A DNA stretch of 64,000 bases from Clostridium lacusfryxellense (GTDB lineage Bacteria; Bacillota; Clostridia; Clostridiales; Clostridiaceae), in contig NZ_JAHLEB010000009.1 in NCBI RefSeq assembly GCF_018861735.1, forward strand, positions 1 through 64,000, written 5' to 3'. Positions 1 through 8,083 of this stretch are shown here, piece by piece (positions within the stretch are counted from its first letter, which is position 1; each line of letters begins with the position of its first letter). Under the pieces are notes generated by a model. It saw only the letters and a program-made list of their open reading frames with translations, was not told the DNA's origin and made no database searches. The position numbers and the translations under genes are program-made.

Positions 1-1
1 T

Positions 2-979
2 GCAATATCAAAACAAGAAGATCCAGATATGTATCTTCGCGTTGTAGAAAGAAGACCTGATGGTATCGTAGTTCGTGGAGCTAAAGCTCACCAAACTGGT
101 ATATGTAATTCTCATGAAGTTTTAGTTATGCCTACTATGGCTATGAAACCAGATGAGAAAGATTATGCAGTATCATTCTCAGTGCCAACAAACACAGATG
201 GTATCATTATGATTTTGGGTCGTCAATCTTGTGATACAAGAAAGAGTGAAGAAGGAGCAGATATCGATGTTGGTAATTACAATTTTGGTGGGGTAGAAGC
301 TTTAGTTATCTTTGATGATGTATTTGTACCAAATGATAGGATATTCTTAAACGGAGAAACTGAATTTGCAGGAATGCTTGTTGAAAGATTTGCAGGATAT
401 CATAGACAAAGTTATGGCGGATGTAAAACTGGTGTAGGCGATGTACTTATTGGAGCTACAGCACTTGCTGCAGATTATAATGGTACAAGCAAAGTATCAC
501 ATATTAAAGATAAGTTAATAGAAATGACTCACCTTAATGAAACATTATATGCTTGCGGAATAGCATGTTCTGCTGAAGGACATAAAACTGAGTCAGGTAA
601 TTATATAGTAGACTTGTTACTTGCTAACGTCTGCAAACAAAATGTTACAAGGTTCCCATACGAAATAGTTAGACTTGCAGAAGACATTGCTGGTGGACTA
701 ATGGTAACTATGCCTGCAGAAAAAGATTTTAGGGATCCAATTACTGGACCTTATCTTGAAAAATACCTAAAGGGTGTAGCATCTGTAACAACTGAAAATA
801 GAATGAGAATATTAAGACTTATTGAAAATTTAGCTCTTGGAACAGCTGCTGTTGGTTATAGAACAGAATCAATGCATGGTGCAGGTTCTCCTCAAGCTCA
901 AAGAATAATGATAGCAAGACAAAGCAATATAGCTCATAAAAAGGCACTTGCAAAAGTAATAGCTAGAATTAAAGAATAA
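2..979 (+). CDS. abfD: 4-hydroxybutyryl-CoA dehydratase / vinylacetyl-CoA isomerase, C-terminal part
   Basis: This frame is open to the left window edge, so the gene is cut by the window and not truncated in the genome; 325 of an expected ~485 residues are present. AbfD is a cytoplasmic flavoprotein with a [4Fe-4S] cluster that dehydrates 4-hydroxybutyryl-CoA to crotonyl-CoA in 4-hydroxybutyrate and succinate fermentation. The segment YHRQSYGGCKTG holds a histidine at 401-403 and a cysteine at 422-424, seven residues apart. This matches the known H292/C299 cluster ligands, with the catalytic tyrosine (Y296) at 413-415 between them. The other two cysteine ligands lie before the window. The neighbours, a permease and a CoA-transferase, fit a 4-hydroxybutyrate cluster. 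The first ATG, at 29, is internal to the protein. Confidence 0.95.
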   Translation, partial: AISKQEDPDMYLRVVERRPDGIVVRGAKAHQTGICNSHEVLVMPTMAMKPDEKDYAVSFSVPTNTDGIIMILGRQSCDTRKSEEGADIDVGNYNFGGVEALVIFDDVFVPNDRIFLNGETEFAGMLVERFAGYHRQSYGGCKTGVGDVLIGATALAADYNGTSKVSHIKDKLIEMTHLNETLYACGIACSAEGHKTESGNYIVDLLLANVCKQNVTRFPYEIVRLAEDIAGGLMVTMPAEKDFRDPITGPYLEKYLKGVASVTTENRMRILRLIENLALGTAAVGYRTESMHGAGSPQAQRIMIARQSNIAHKKALAKVIARIKE

Positions 980-1029
980 AAGAACAAAAAATAATTACTA
1001 CTGATAAATCAGAATCGGAGGTTTGACAT

Positions 1030-2397
1030 ATGTCAATGAAACGAGAATTTGGAAAGGAACAACCATTTATACCAGCTGGGCCATTTAAAATCAGAGTCCC
1101 TGGAATTCATTACAAATTTGAATGGCCAGATTATATTCAAGGATTATTAATGTGTGCGGTTTGTTTAGGTGCTATTCCTATGCTTCAAGAGTATTTAGGA
1201 ATGCCTTTCGAAGTAGCAATGGCAGTTGTTGTACTTAATGGTATATTTTATTGTGCACATGTATTTTTAGGTGATCCAGTTGTACCTGGCTGGGTTACAC
1301 CAGCTATACCACTTCTTATACTTTATATAAGCGATTATGCAATTGGACCACAGAGAATGCAAGCATTAATAGCTTTTGAAATGAGTTTAGGAATTTTAGC
1401 ATTCGTCCTAGGAATAACGGGACTTGGTAAAAAAATAGTGCATATTGTTCCTAATGCTATGCAAGCAGGCATTATAATGGGATCGGGAATTGCAGCAATA
1501 AATATTATTTTTGTAAAGGGTGCACGGTTTGACCAATTTCCTATTTCAATAGTTGTATGTGTAGGAATAGGTTTCTATCTTCTATTTTCAAATCATTTTA
1601 AAAGTATTTGTAATAAAAATAAGTTTTTGAAAATAATATCTAATTTAGGTATATTACCAGTTATAGCACTTGCAATAATATTAGCGCCATTAGTAGGTGA
1701 AACTGCTTGGCCTAAAGTAGAATGGGGAATTACGAAACCAGCTTTTGGCGTCCTGTGGACACAATGGACATTTTTGTCCGGTAATATAGGTTTTCCTCCA
1801 ATTAAAATGTTTATAAATGCGCTACCAATGGTTGTAAGTGCATATATAGTTTTATTTGGTGACATGCTACAATCTCAAGCGTTAATTCAGGACTGTAAAA
1901 AAGATAGACCAGATGAGCTTATAGATTATGATCCAAATAGATCCCATATAATTTTTGGACTTCGTAATATGCTAATGTCTGTAATAGGACCAGATCTTAC
2001 AATGTGTGGACCATTATGGGCAGCAATTCAAGTTGTTATTTGCGAAAGATACAAACATGGAAAAGAATCCATGGATTCAATATTTGGTGGAGCTGCTTCA
2101 TTCAGATTTGGTACACTTACTGGATATCTGTTATTACCAATAGTTTCATTATGTAAACCTATACTAGGAATTGCACTTGCATCTACAATGCTAATTCAAG
2201 GATATGTTTCTATAAGAGTTGGAGTTATGAAGGCTCGTACTGCTAATGATCTTGGTATAGCTGGTATTATAGCTGCTATTGTAGCAACAAGAGGTGCAGC
2301 TTGGGGCTTGGCAGCAGGTATTGTACTTTGCATATTAATTAATTTGGGAAATAAACCCGAATTAGATGTAATACTTTTTGATAAAGAAAAAATTTAG
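1030..2397 (+). CDS. Polytopic membrane permease in the 4-hydroxybutyrate cluster
   Basis: A 455-residue integral membrane protein with roughly 11-13 hydrophobic segments. A short polar N-terminus precedes the first segment near residue 35. The layout loosely resembles UraA/xanthine-type or SLC26-like permeases, with an amphipathic G-D-M-L-Q-S-Q stretch near residue 278, but I do not recognise a diagnostic signature and leave the family open. The start ATG at 1030 has GGAGG at 1017-1021 with 8 nt spacing; an ATG two codons later is a weaker option. It follows abfD by 50 bases with no terminator between them, so co-transcription is likely. A strong hairpin follows at 2421. From position alone I infer transport of a C4 acid or related fermentation substrate; the sequence does not show the substrate. 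Confidence 0.75.
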   Translation: MSMKREFGKEQPFIPAGPFKIRVPGIHYKFEWPDYIQGLLMCAVCLGAIPMLQEYLGMPFEVAMAVVVLNGIFYCAHVFLGDPVVPGWVTPAIPLLILYISDYAIGPQRMQALIAFEMSLGILAFVLGITGLGKKIVHIVPNAMQAGIIMGSGIAAINIIFVKGARFDQFPISIVVCVGIGFYLLFSNHFKSICNKNKFLKIISNLGILPVIALAIILAPLVGETAWPKVEWGITKPAFGVLWTQWTFLSGNIGFPPIKMFINALPMVVSAYIVLFGDMLQSQALIQDCKKDRPDELIDYDPNRSHIIFGLRNMLMSVIGPDLTMCGPLWAAIQVVICERYKHGKESMDSIFGGAASFRFGTLTGYLLLPIVSLCKPILGIALASTMLIQGYVSIRVGVMKARTANDLGIAGIIAAIVATRGAAWGLAAGIVLCILINLGNKPELDVILFDKEKI

Positions 2398-2420
2398 GTT
2401 GAAATAATACAAAAAAAGGT

Positions 2421-2474
2421 AAAGTAGATAGAAATAGATGATATGTTTTTAATCATCTATTTCTATTTACTTTT
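2421..2474 (+). terminator. Hairpin after the permease gene
   Basis: Arms 2421-2442 and 2452-2473 pair over 22 positions with one G-T pair and a 9-nt loop, followed by a short T-rich stretch. It probably ends the abfD-permease transcript, though the T-run is weak. Confidence 0.75.
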
Positions 2475-2540
2475 ATCATTTTAAAATGGATAAAATAATG
2501 AATATCAATTTGATATACAAGTAAAGTTATTTGGTGTATA

Positions 2541-2630
2541 ATAAAAGGTATAAGTGTAAAGAGATGGAATCAAAAGGTTTGATTAATTACTGTAAGCTTG
2601 GTAGCATCATATAGGTACCTTTTTATTTTT
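2541..2630 (+). ncRNA. Possible small structured RNA or leader ending in a T-run
   Basis: An outer stem pairs AAAAGGTA (2543-2550) with TACCTTTT (2616-2623). Inside is a perfect 7-bp hairpin (2568-2574 with 2578-2584), then a weak third stem. T-rich sequence follows directly to 2630. A TATAAT lies at 2537-2542. A 16-codon ORF (2564-2614) crosses the element, but with almost no SD spacing. It matches no riboswitch class I can recall. It could be a short RNA, an attenuator, or simply a second terminator. Confidence 0.35.
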
Positions 2631-2641
2631 TTTGTTAATAT

Positions 2642-2659
2642 TTGTGAAATAAATCACAA
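2642..2659. promoter_or_regulatory. Rex-like redox operator
   Basis: The 18-mer TTGTGAAATAAATCACAA is an inverted repeat that matches the Gram-positive Rex consensus TTGTGAA-W4-TTCACAA at all but one position. It lies about 165 bases before the CoA-transferase start. Rex is known to repress fermentation genes until NADH rises, so control of this gene is plausible. Confidence 0.6.
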
Positions 2660-2823
2660 TGATTTAATAATACGTGTTAAAAGGTATTCCGATGACCTAT
2701 CAGGTCAAAAGTATTTTAAAAAAATTTTTGATTTTAGCTCTGGAAATATTAATAGATTTAGAAACTGAACTTGTAGGAATACTGAACTGGTTATAAAATT
2801 TTTATTTTGGGAGAGTGTTAGAT

Positions 2824-4125
2824 ATGAACTTAGAAGAAATTTATAAATCAAAGGTAATTACGGCAAATCAAGCTGCAGAGAAAATAAAATCTGGAAACAG
2901 GGTAGTTACAGGACATGCTTGTGCAGAGCCAACTGAAATTATAGCTGCAATGGTTGCTAATTGTAATGCTTATGAAGATGTTGAAATTGTACATATGGTG
3001 CCTATGGGAAAGGCAGAGTATATAAGTCCTGGAATGGATAAGCATTTTACACATAATGCGTTATTTATAGGTGGCCCAACTAGAAAAGCCTATGCTGAAA
3101 AAAGAGTGGATTTTACTCCGTGTTTCTTTTCTAGAATACCTGAATTATTTAAAAATAATTATTTGCCTGTAGATGTTGCAATAATTCAAGTTTCATCTCC
3201 TGATGAACATGGATATTGTAGTTTTGGTGTATCTGTTGATTATACTAAGACTGCAGCAGAATGTGCAAAAGTTATAATTGCAGAAGTAAATAATAAAATG
3301 CCAAGAACACTTGGAGACTCTTTTATAAATATATCTGATATTGATTTTATTGTAGAAGTAAATCATGAACTTATAGAGCTTAATCCTCCTAAGATTGGGG
3401 ATGTTGAGAAAGCCATTGGAAAGTACTGTGCTTCATTAATCGAAGATGGTTCTACACTTCAACTCGGAATAGGAGCTATTCCGGATGCAGTACTTTTGTT
3501 CTTAAAAGATAAAAAAGATTTGGGAATACATTCGGAAATGATATCAGATGGTGTAGTCGAACTTGTTGAGGCCGGAGTTATAACAAACAAGGCTAAAACA
3601 CTTCATAAAGGTAAAATAGTTGTAACCTTCCTTATGGGAACAAAAAGACTTTATGACTTTGTTAATAATAACCCAATGGTTGAAATGTACTCCGTAGACT
3701 ATGTAAATGATCCTGTTATAATATCAAAGAATAGTAAAATGGTTTGTATTAATTCAGCTATTCAAGTTGATCTTATGGGTCAAGTTAATGCAGAAACCAT
3801 AGGATTAAAGCAGTTTAGTGGAACTGGAGGACAGGTTGACTTTATTAGAGGGGCAGCTATGGCTAAAGATGGTAAAGCTATAATTGCAATACCTTCTACA
3901 GCTAGTAGAGGAAAGATATCTAGAATTGCTCCTTTTCTTGATGAAGGATCAGCAGTTACAACGCTAAGAAATGAAGTTCAATATATAGTTACAGAATATG
4001 GAATTGCAGATTTAAAAGGCAAAACTTTAAAAAATAGAGCTAGAGGACTTATAAATATTGCTCATCCAGACTTTAGGCCAATGCTTATAGAAGAATATGA
4101 AAAAAGATTCAATTGTAAATTTTAG
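2824..4125 (+). CDS. cat2: 4-hydroxybutyrate CoA-transferase (acetyl-CoA hydrolase/transferase family)
   Basis: A 433-residue cytoplasmic enzyme that moves CoA from acetyl- or butyryl-CoA to 4-hydroxybutyrate, making the substrate for AbfD. Family features are visible: the glycine-rich LGIGAIPDAVL near residue 218, then HSEMISDG with the expected catalytic glutamate near residue 238, and GTGGQVDFIRGA near residue 343. Length is normal for the family. The reading frame extends upstream to a GTG at 2815, but GGGAG at 2809-2813 would leave it one base of spacing. The ATG at 2824 has 10 and is preferred. The gene has its own 420-base upstream region with a Rex-like site, and a strong terminator follows. 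General 4-carbon CoA-transferase is the safe reading; the 4-hydroxybutyrate assignment rests on similarity and on abfD nearby. Confidence 0.88.
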   Translation: MNLEEIYKSKVITANQAAEKIKSGNRVVTGHACAEPTEIIAAMVANCNAYEDVEIVHMVPMGKAEYISPGMDKHFTHNALFIGGPTRKAYAEKRVDFTPCFFSRIPELFKNNYLPVDVAIIQVSSPDEHGYCSFGVSVDYTKTAAECAKVIIAEVNNKMPRTLGDSFINISDIDFIVEVNHELIELNPPKIGDVEKAIGKYCASLIEDGSTLQLGIGAIPDAVLLFLKDKKDLGIHSEMISDGVVELVEAGVITNKAKTLHKGKIVVTFLMGTKRLYDFVNNNPMVEMYSVDYVNDPVIISKNSKMVCINSAIQVDLMGQVNAETIGLKQFSGTGGQVDFIRGAAMAKDGKAIIAIPSTASRGKISRIAPFLDEGSAVTTLRNEVQYIVTEYGIADLKGKTLKNRARGLINIAHPDFRPMLIEEYEKRFNCKF

Positions 4126-4148
4126 TAAAATTAAATAACTATAAAAAA

Positions 4149-4222
4149 AAAGCTTAAATTAAGAAATGCAGGATGATAATTTATTTAATCACCTTGAGTT
4201 TCTTAATTTAAGCTTTAGTATT
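4149..4222 (+). terminator. Terminator after the CoA-transferase
   Basis: Perfect 18-bp arms (4149-4166 and 4199-4216) flank a 32-nt loop and are followed by a T-rich run. Confidence 0.85.
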
Positions 4223-4341
4223 TTTTATAGTATAAAACAATATTTAATGTTATACAATATTATAAATAATTTAGAATAGATTATATTTAAAAGTATAAAT
4301 ATGGGTATTTTATAAAGAAATGAAAATATTTTACAAAAAAA

Positions 4342-4368
4342 GAAGGATTATCATATAAGTTATCGAAT
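4342..4368 (+). promoter_or_regulatory. Sigma-H promoter of the spoIIA operon
   Basis: GAAGGATTA (4342-4350), 11 bases, then ATCGAAT (4362-4368) fits the sigma-H consensus RnAGGAWWW-N11/12-RnnGAAT completely. It lies 70 bases before spoIIAA, where sporulating Firmicutes carry the Spo0A-activated sigma-H promoter. TATCGAA, overlapping the -10, is one base from a 0A box, which is only suggestive. Confidence 0.8.
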
Positions 4369-4438
4369 ATAGAACAAGGATACATTATTTAGACGATTCT
4401 AAATATGTTTTAATTTCAAAAGACTCGGGAGGAAAAAA

Positions 4439-4774
4439 ATGCATTTAAATTTTGAAAATAACGAGGATAAGTTGATAGTTTACATGTCTGGTGAATTAGA
4501 CCATCATAGTGCTGAAGAAGTACGGAATATCATAGACGATAGGTTAGAACGAGATAGCTTCAATAAATTGATTATGGATTTTGGTGATGTTACATTCATG
4601 GATAGTTCTGGTATTGGTGTGGTTATCGGAAGATATAAAAAGTTACATATGAGGAATGGCAAAGTATGTGTAACTAATATTAAATCTTCAGTGAAGAGAG
4701 TATTTGAATTATCAGGGATGTTTAAAATTATCATGTTATATGATGACGTAAAGCAAGCTGTAAACAACATTTAG
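4439..4774 (+). CDS. spoIIAA: Anti-sigma F factor antagonist SpoIIAA
   Basis: A 111-residue STAS-domain protein, the usual length. When unphosphorylated it binds SpoIIAB and frees sigma F in the forespore. The FMDSSGIG motif carries the serine that SpoIIAB phosphorylates (Ser56 here, Ser58 in Bacillus subtilis), and GELDHHSAE near residue 18 is typical. The ATG at 4439 follows GGGAGG (4427-4432) by 6 bases. First gene of spoIIAA-spoIIAB-sigF, with 13- and 10-base gaps, behind a sigma-H promoter. Confidence 0.97.
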   Translation: MHLNFENNEDKLIVYMSGELDHHSAEEVRNIIDDRLERDSFNKLIMDFGDVTFMDSSGIGVVIGRYKKLHMRNGKVCVTNIKSSVKRVFELSGMFKIIMLYDDVKQAVNNI

Positions 4775-4787
4775 TGGGGGGATTAAT

Positions 4788-5216
4788 ATGTGTTACAATA
4801 AAATAAAAATCGAATTTTTAAGTAAATCGCAGAATGAAAGTTTTGCAAGAGTAGCAGTAGCAGCATTTGCGTCGCAATTAGATCCTACAATTGACGAAAT
4901 TACTGATGTTAAAACAGCAGTATCTGAAGCCGTTACAAATGCAATTATACATGGTTATGAAAGTGAAGAAGAAATGATTACTATAGAAGCTATTATTGAG
5001 GGAACACAGTTAACAGTTATAGTTAATGATGTAGGTAAAGGAATTGATAATTTAGAACTTGCCATGCAACCATTATACACTTCTAGGCCAGACCTAGAAA
5101 GGTCAGGAATGGGTTTTACTGTAATGGAAACTTTTATGGACAGTTTAGAAGTAAAGTCTGATAAAGGTAGGGGAACAAGTATAATAATGAAAAAAATATT
5201 TAATCCTTTAAGTTAG
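4788..5216 (+). CDS. spoIIAB: Anti-sigma F factor / serine kinase SpoIIAB
   Basis: A 142-residue GHKL-fold protein that holds sigma F inactive and phosphorylates SpoIIAA. The ATP-binding N box ([11 protein letters not shown], near residue 46), the G1 box (NDVGKGIDN) and the G2 box (SGMGFTVME) are all intact, so kinase activity is expected. An unbroken GGGGGG run just ahead of the ATG is the SD site. It sits between spoIIAA and sigF in the conserved order. Confidence 0.97.
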   Translation: MCYNKIKIEFLSKSQNESFARVAVAAFASQLDPTIDEITDVKTAVSEAVTNAIIHGYESEEEMITIEAIIEGTQLTVIVNDVGKGIDNLELAMQPLYTSRPDLERSGMGFTVMETFMDSLEVKSDKGRGTSIIMKKIFNPLS

Positions 5217-5226
5217 GTGGAATATT

Positions 5227-5979
5227 ATGGATCAAAAAATAGTAAGAAAAAATAACTACAACTATGAAGATAATATGCATCTGATTCAATTAGCTAGGAA
5301 TGGAGAACCTGGTGCATTAGATACTCTAGTGGAGATGAATTTGCCACTAGTTGCATCAATAAGTAAAAAGTTTCTTAATAGGGGATATGAGTATGATGAT
5401 ATATTCCAAATTGGTTGTATTGGCCTTGTAAAAGCAATTAATAACTTTGATACTAAGTATAATGTTAAATTTTCTACGTACGCCGTTCCTATGATAATGG
5501 GTGAAATCAAAAGATTTCTTAGAGATGATGGTATTATAAAAGTAAGTAGAAGTGTTAAAAATACCGCAAGGCAATTACATTATGATAAAGATACACTTAC
5601 AAAAAAATTGGGTAGAGACCCTACTATTGATGAACTTTCGGTTTTTAGTAATATAGAAAAAGAAGATATAGTGTATGCATTAGAATCAGCAAGTAATATG
5701 TTATATCTTTTTGATACAATACATCAGGATGATGGTGCTCCAGTCCTTTTAATAGATAAATTAAGTGAAAAATACGAGGAAGATAATCAAGTTTTAGACA
5801 AAATTGCACTTAAAGAAGCACTTAGAAAATTGGATGCTAAATCAAGGCAAATAATTATGCTTAGATACTTCAAAGATAACACACAAATTCAAGTTGCAAA
5901 AATGATGGGGATAAGTCAAGTGCAGGTTTCAAGAATAGAAAAAAAGGTTTTAAAAATAATGAAGGAAAAATTAACTTAG
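5227..5979 (+). CDS. sigF: Sporulation sigma factor F
   Basis: A 250-residue sigma-70 family factor that directs the first forespore-specific transcription. Region 2 is clear (GYEYDDIFQIGCIGLVKAI, then FSTYAVPMIMGEIKRFLRDDG). Region 3 follows, and region 4 has a helix-turn-helix (TQIQVAKMMGISQVQVSRIEK). Length and context match family members. Its activity is set by the two upstream genes. A terminator follows at 5990, so spoVAC is a separate unit. Confidence 0.97.
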   Translation: MDQKIVRKNNYNYEDNMHLIQLARNGEPGALDTLVEMNLPLVASISKKFLNRGYEYDDIFQIGCIGLVKAINNFDTKYNVKFSTYAVPMIMGEIKRFLRDDGIIKVSRSVKNTARQLHYDKDTLTKKLGRDPTIDELSVFSNIEKEDIVYALESASNMLYLFDTIHQDDGAPVLLIDKLSEKYEEDNQVLDKIALKEALRKLDAKSRQIIMLRYFKDNTQIQVAKMMGISQVQVSRIEKKVLKIMKEKLT

Positions 5980-5989
5980 TAAGAATATT

Positions 5990-6065
5990 AATAAGGTTAA
6001 ATTTAAATATGGTACTTCAATTTTAAGTTTGAAGCATCATAATTATGTTTAACCTTATTTTTTTG
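5990..6065 (+). terminator. Terminator after sigF
   Basis: Perfect 12-bp arms 5990-6001 and 6048-6059 enclose a second small hairpin (CTTCAA/TTGAAG) and lead into a T-run. Confidence 0.85.
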
Positions 6066-6093
6066 ACTAGAAATGATAATATTGCAAATACTA
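6064..6093 (+). promoter_or_regulatory. Sigma-G/F-like promoter of the spoVA operon
   Basis: TGACTA (6064-6069), 17 bases, then AATACTA (6087-6093) matches the forespore consensus TGAATA-N17/18-CATACTA except for one base in each box. It starts at the end of the sigF terminator and leaves a leader of about 100 bases. spoVA is sigma-G-controlled in B. subtilis. Confidence 0.5.
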
Positions 6094-6198
6094 ACAAAAC
6101 AAATCACATGTTTTTTCAATAAAATTATATATGCACAATTATATAAATACAATTTTACAATTGGTGTCTACGTTAAAGAAAGATAAGGAGGACCTTAT

Positions 6199-6651
6199 AT
6201 GAAGGTGGAAGAAAAAACGATAAGAAAAAAATTCGATAATCTTAATTCAAATAACATACCTAAACCTAATTTGCCACTGCATTGCTTTAATGCATTTTGG
6301 GTTGGCGGATTAATTTGTGTAATAGGACAATTTATAAGTGATATTTTCTCTAAAATAGGTATTCCTAAAGATGATCTAGGGACATATGTTTCTATAGTAA
6401 TGGTGTTCCTAGGAGCTGTACTTACTGGTATTGGAGTATACGACAAACTAGGTGATTTTGCTGGGGCAGGTTCGGTAGTGCCAATCACTGGATTTGCAAA
6501 TTCAATTGTTTCACCAGCCATGGAATTTAAAAAAGAAGGTTTTGTTTTTGGCGTTGCGGCTAAAATGTTTACTATTGCGGGACCTGTTTTAGTATATGGG
6601 ATAGGATCTTCTGTAATTGTAGGTGTACTATATTATTTTATAAGGTGGTGA
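6199..6651 (+). CDS. spoVAC: Stage V sporulation protein SpoVAC
   Basis: A 150-residue inner-membrane protein with about four hydrophobic segments after a polar N-terminus of 27 residues. SpoVA proteins carry calcium-dipicolinate into the developing spore and release it at germination; SpoVAC is linked to a mechanosensitive channel in B. subtilis. FNAFWVGGLICVIGQ and the glycine-rich AGAGSVVPITGFANS are shared family stretches, the latter echoed in SpoVAE. The start ATG has GGAGG upstream. It is 6 bases from spoVAD. Confidence 0.95.
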   Translation: MKVEEKTIRKKFDNLNSNNIPKPNLPLHCFNAFWVGGLICVIGQFISDIFSKIGIPKDDLGTYVSIVMVFLGAVLTGIGVYDKLGDFAGAGSVVPITGFANSIVSPAMEFKKEGFVFGVAAKMFTIAGPVLVYGIGSSVIVGVLYYFIRW

Positions 6652-6657
6652 TTCAAA

Positions 6658-7674
6658 ATGGGTAGAAGAGTCGGTCTTCAAACAGTAGAAATTGAAAGTA
6701 AACCTAGAATTATTGGTACATACAATATAGTAGGCCCTAAAGAAGGCCAGGGGCCGTTAAAAAAGTATTTTGATAAGATCATTGAGCATGATCTTAATGG
6801 TACTGATAGTTTTGAAAAAGCTGAATCAAGTCTATTATATACAGCTATATCTGAGAGTATAAAAAAAGCAAAACTCAAAGAATCAGATATTAATTATTTA
6901 CTAGCTGGAGACTTATTAAATCAGTTATCATCTTCCTGTTTTGCAGCTAGGGATTTGGATATACCATTTATAGGGCTTTATGGAGCCTGTTCAACTATGG
7001 CAGAATCATTAAGCGTTGGTTCGATGATAATGGAGGGAGGCCTAGCTAATTACGTAATAGCTGCTACTTCATCACATTTTTCCTCTGCGGAAAGACAATT
7101 TAGATTACCACTAGAAATGGGAAGTCAAAGAGCAATGACGGCTCAGTGGACAGTTACAGGTGCGGGAGCTATGGTATTGGGTAAAAAAGGAAATTTTCCA
7201 TATGTTACTCATGTTACAACCGGAAAGGTTAAAGATTATGGAATAATTGATGTGAATAACATGGGAGTTGCAATGGCACCCGCAGCAGTAGACACCATTA
7301 AGCAGCATTTTTTAGACACTGGAAGAAAACCTTCGGATTATGATATTATTGCTACTGGTGACCTTGGTATTATTGGAAAGGAATTTACAGAAAAACTGCT
7401 CTTAGAATATAAATATGATATGAAGGGCCATTATATTGATTGTGGTGAAATGATTTTTGATTCAGAAAAGCAAGGCACAAATGCAGGAGGTAGTGGGTGC
7501 GGGTGTTCTGCTGTGGTTGCAACAGGATATTTAATTAAAAACATGCTAAAGGGGAAATTTAAAAGAATATTATTAGTTTCCACTGGCGCACTTCTAAGTT
7601 CAACTTCTTGTCTCCAAGGTGAGACAATACCTGGTATTGCTCATGCTGTATCAATAGAGTTTGGGGGTGAATAA
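6658..7674 (+). CDS. spoVAD: Stage V sporulation protein SpoVAD
   Basis: A 338-residue soluble, thiolase-fold protein that binds dipicolinic acid and works with the membrane SpoVA proteins. YGACSTMAESL near residue 107 sits where thiolases have their active cysteine, and GGSGCGCSAVVATGY near residue 280 is typical of SpoVAD. No membrane segment is seen. It starts 6 bases after spoVAC and its stop codon directly abuts the spoVAE ATG, so the three genes are translationally linked. Confidence 0.95.
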   Translation: MGRRVGLQTVEIESKPRIIGTYNIVGPKEGQGPLKKYFDKIIEHDLNGTDSFEKAESSLLYTAISESIKKAKLKESDINYLLAGDLLNQLSSSCFAARDLDIPFIGLYGACSTMAESLSVGSMIMEGGLANYVIAATSSHFSSAERQFRLPLEMGSQRAMTAQWTVTGAGAMVLGKKGNFPYVTHVTTGKVKDYGIIDVNNMGVAMAPAAVDTIKQHFLDTGRKPSDYDIIATGDLGIIGKEFTEKLLLEYKYDMKGHYIDCGEMIFDSEKQGTNAGGSGCGCSAVVATGYLIKNMLKGKFKRILLVSTGALLSSTSCLQGETIPGIAHAVSIEFGGE

Positions 7675-8034
7675 ATGACTAATTACATTATGGCTTTTGT
7701 AGTTGGGGGGATTATATGTGTAATAGGACAGATACTTATGGATACAACTAAGCTGACTCCAGCAAGGATCTTAGTTGTATTTGTAACAGGAGGTGTAATC
7801 TTAGGCGCACTAAATATATATGATGTGGTAATAGAGTATGGAAAAGCAGGCGGAAGCATCCCTTTACCTGGATTTGGATATAGTTTAGCTAAAAGTGTTA
7901 TGAAGGAAGTAGACGAAGTTGGATTTATTGGGGCATTTACAGGAGGAATAAAAGGTACTGCAGGTGGTATCACAGCTGCGATTTTCTTCGGATATATTAT
8001 GGCATTAATATTCAATCCTAAAAGTAAAGTGTAA
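7675..8034 (+). CDS. spoVAE: Stage V sporulation protein SpoVAE
   Basis: A 119-residue membrane protein with about four hydrophobic segments, related to SpoVAC (shared GGIICVIGQ and a glycine-rich SIPLPGFGYSLAKS). It begins with no gap after the spoVAD stop. Together the three genes form the minimal clostridial spoVA set (C, D, E) for dipicolinate transport; the A, B and F genes of the Bacillus operon are absent here. A strong hairpin overlaps the stop codon and ends the operon. Confidence 0.94.
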   Translation: MTNYIMAFVVGGIICVIGQILMDTTKLTPARILVVFVTGGVILGALNIYDVVIEYGKAGGSIPLPGFGYSLAKSVMKEVDEVGFIGAFTGGIKGTAGGITAAIFFGYIMALIFNPKSKV

Positions 8035-8074
8035 AAAGCAACTATCAAATATTTATATTTGATAGTTGCTTTTT
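8033..8074. terminator. Bidirectional terminator between spoVAE and the penicillin-binding protein gene
   Basis: 18-bp perfect arms 8033-8050 and 8057-8074 with a 6-nt loop; A-run on the left and T-run on the right. It serves spoVAE (+) and the convergent minus-strand gene. Confidence 0.9.
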
Positions 8075-8083
8075 ATTTATACA

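Noticed and set aside
2-979. abfD as a truncated or broken gene
   Set aside because: The frame is open and family-like right up to the window edge; the missing part lies outside the window.
4361-4368. Spo0A box overlapping the spoIIA promoter
   Set aside because: One mismatch in a 7-base site is weak evidence by itself; mentioned only within the promoter entry.
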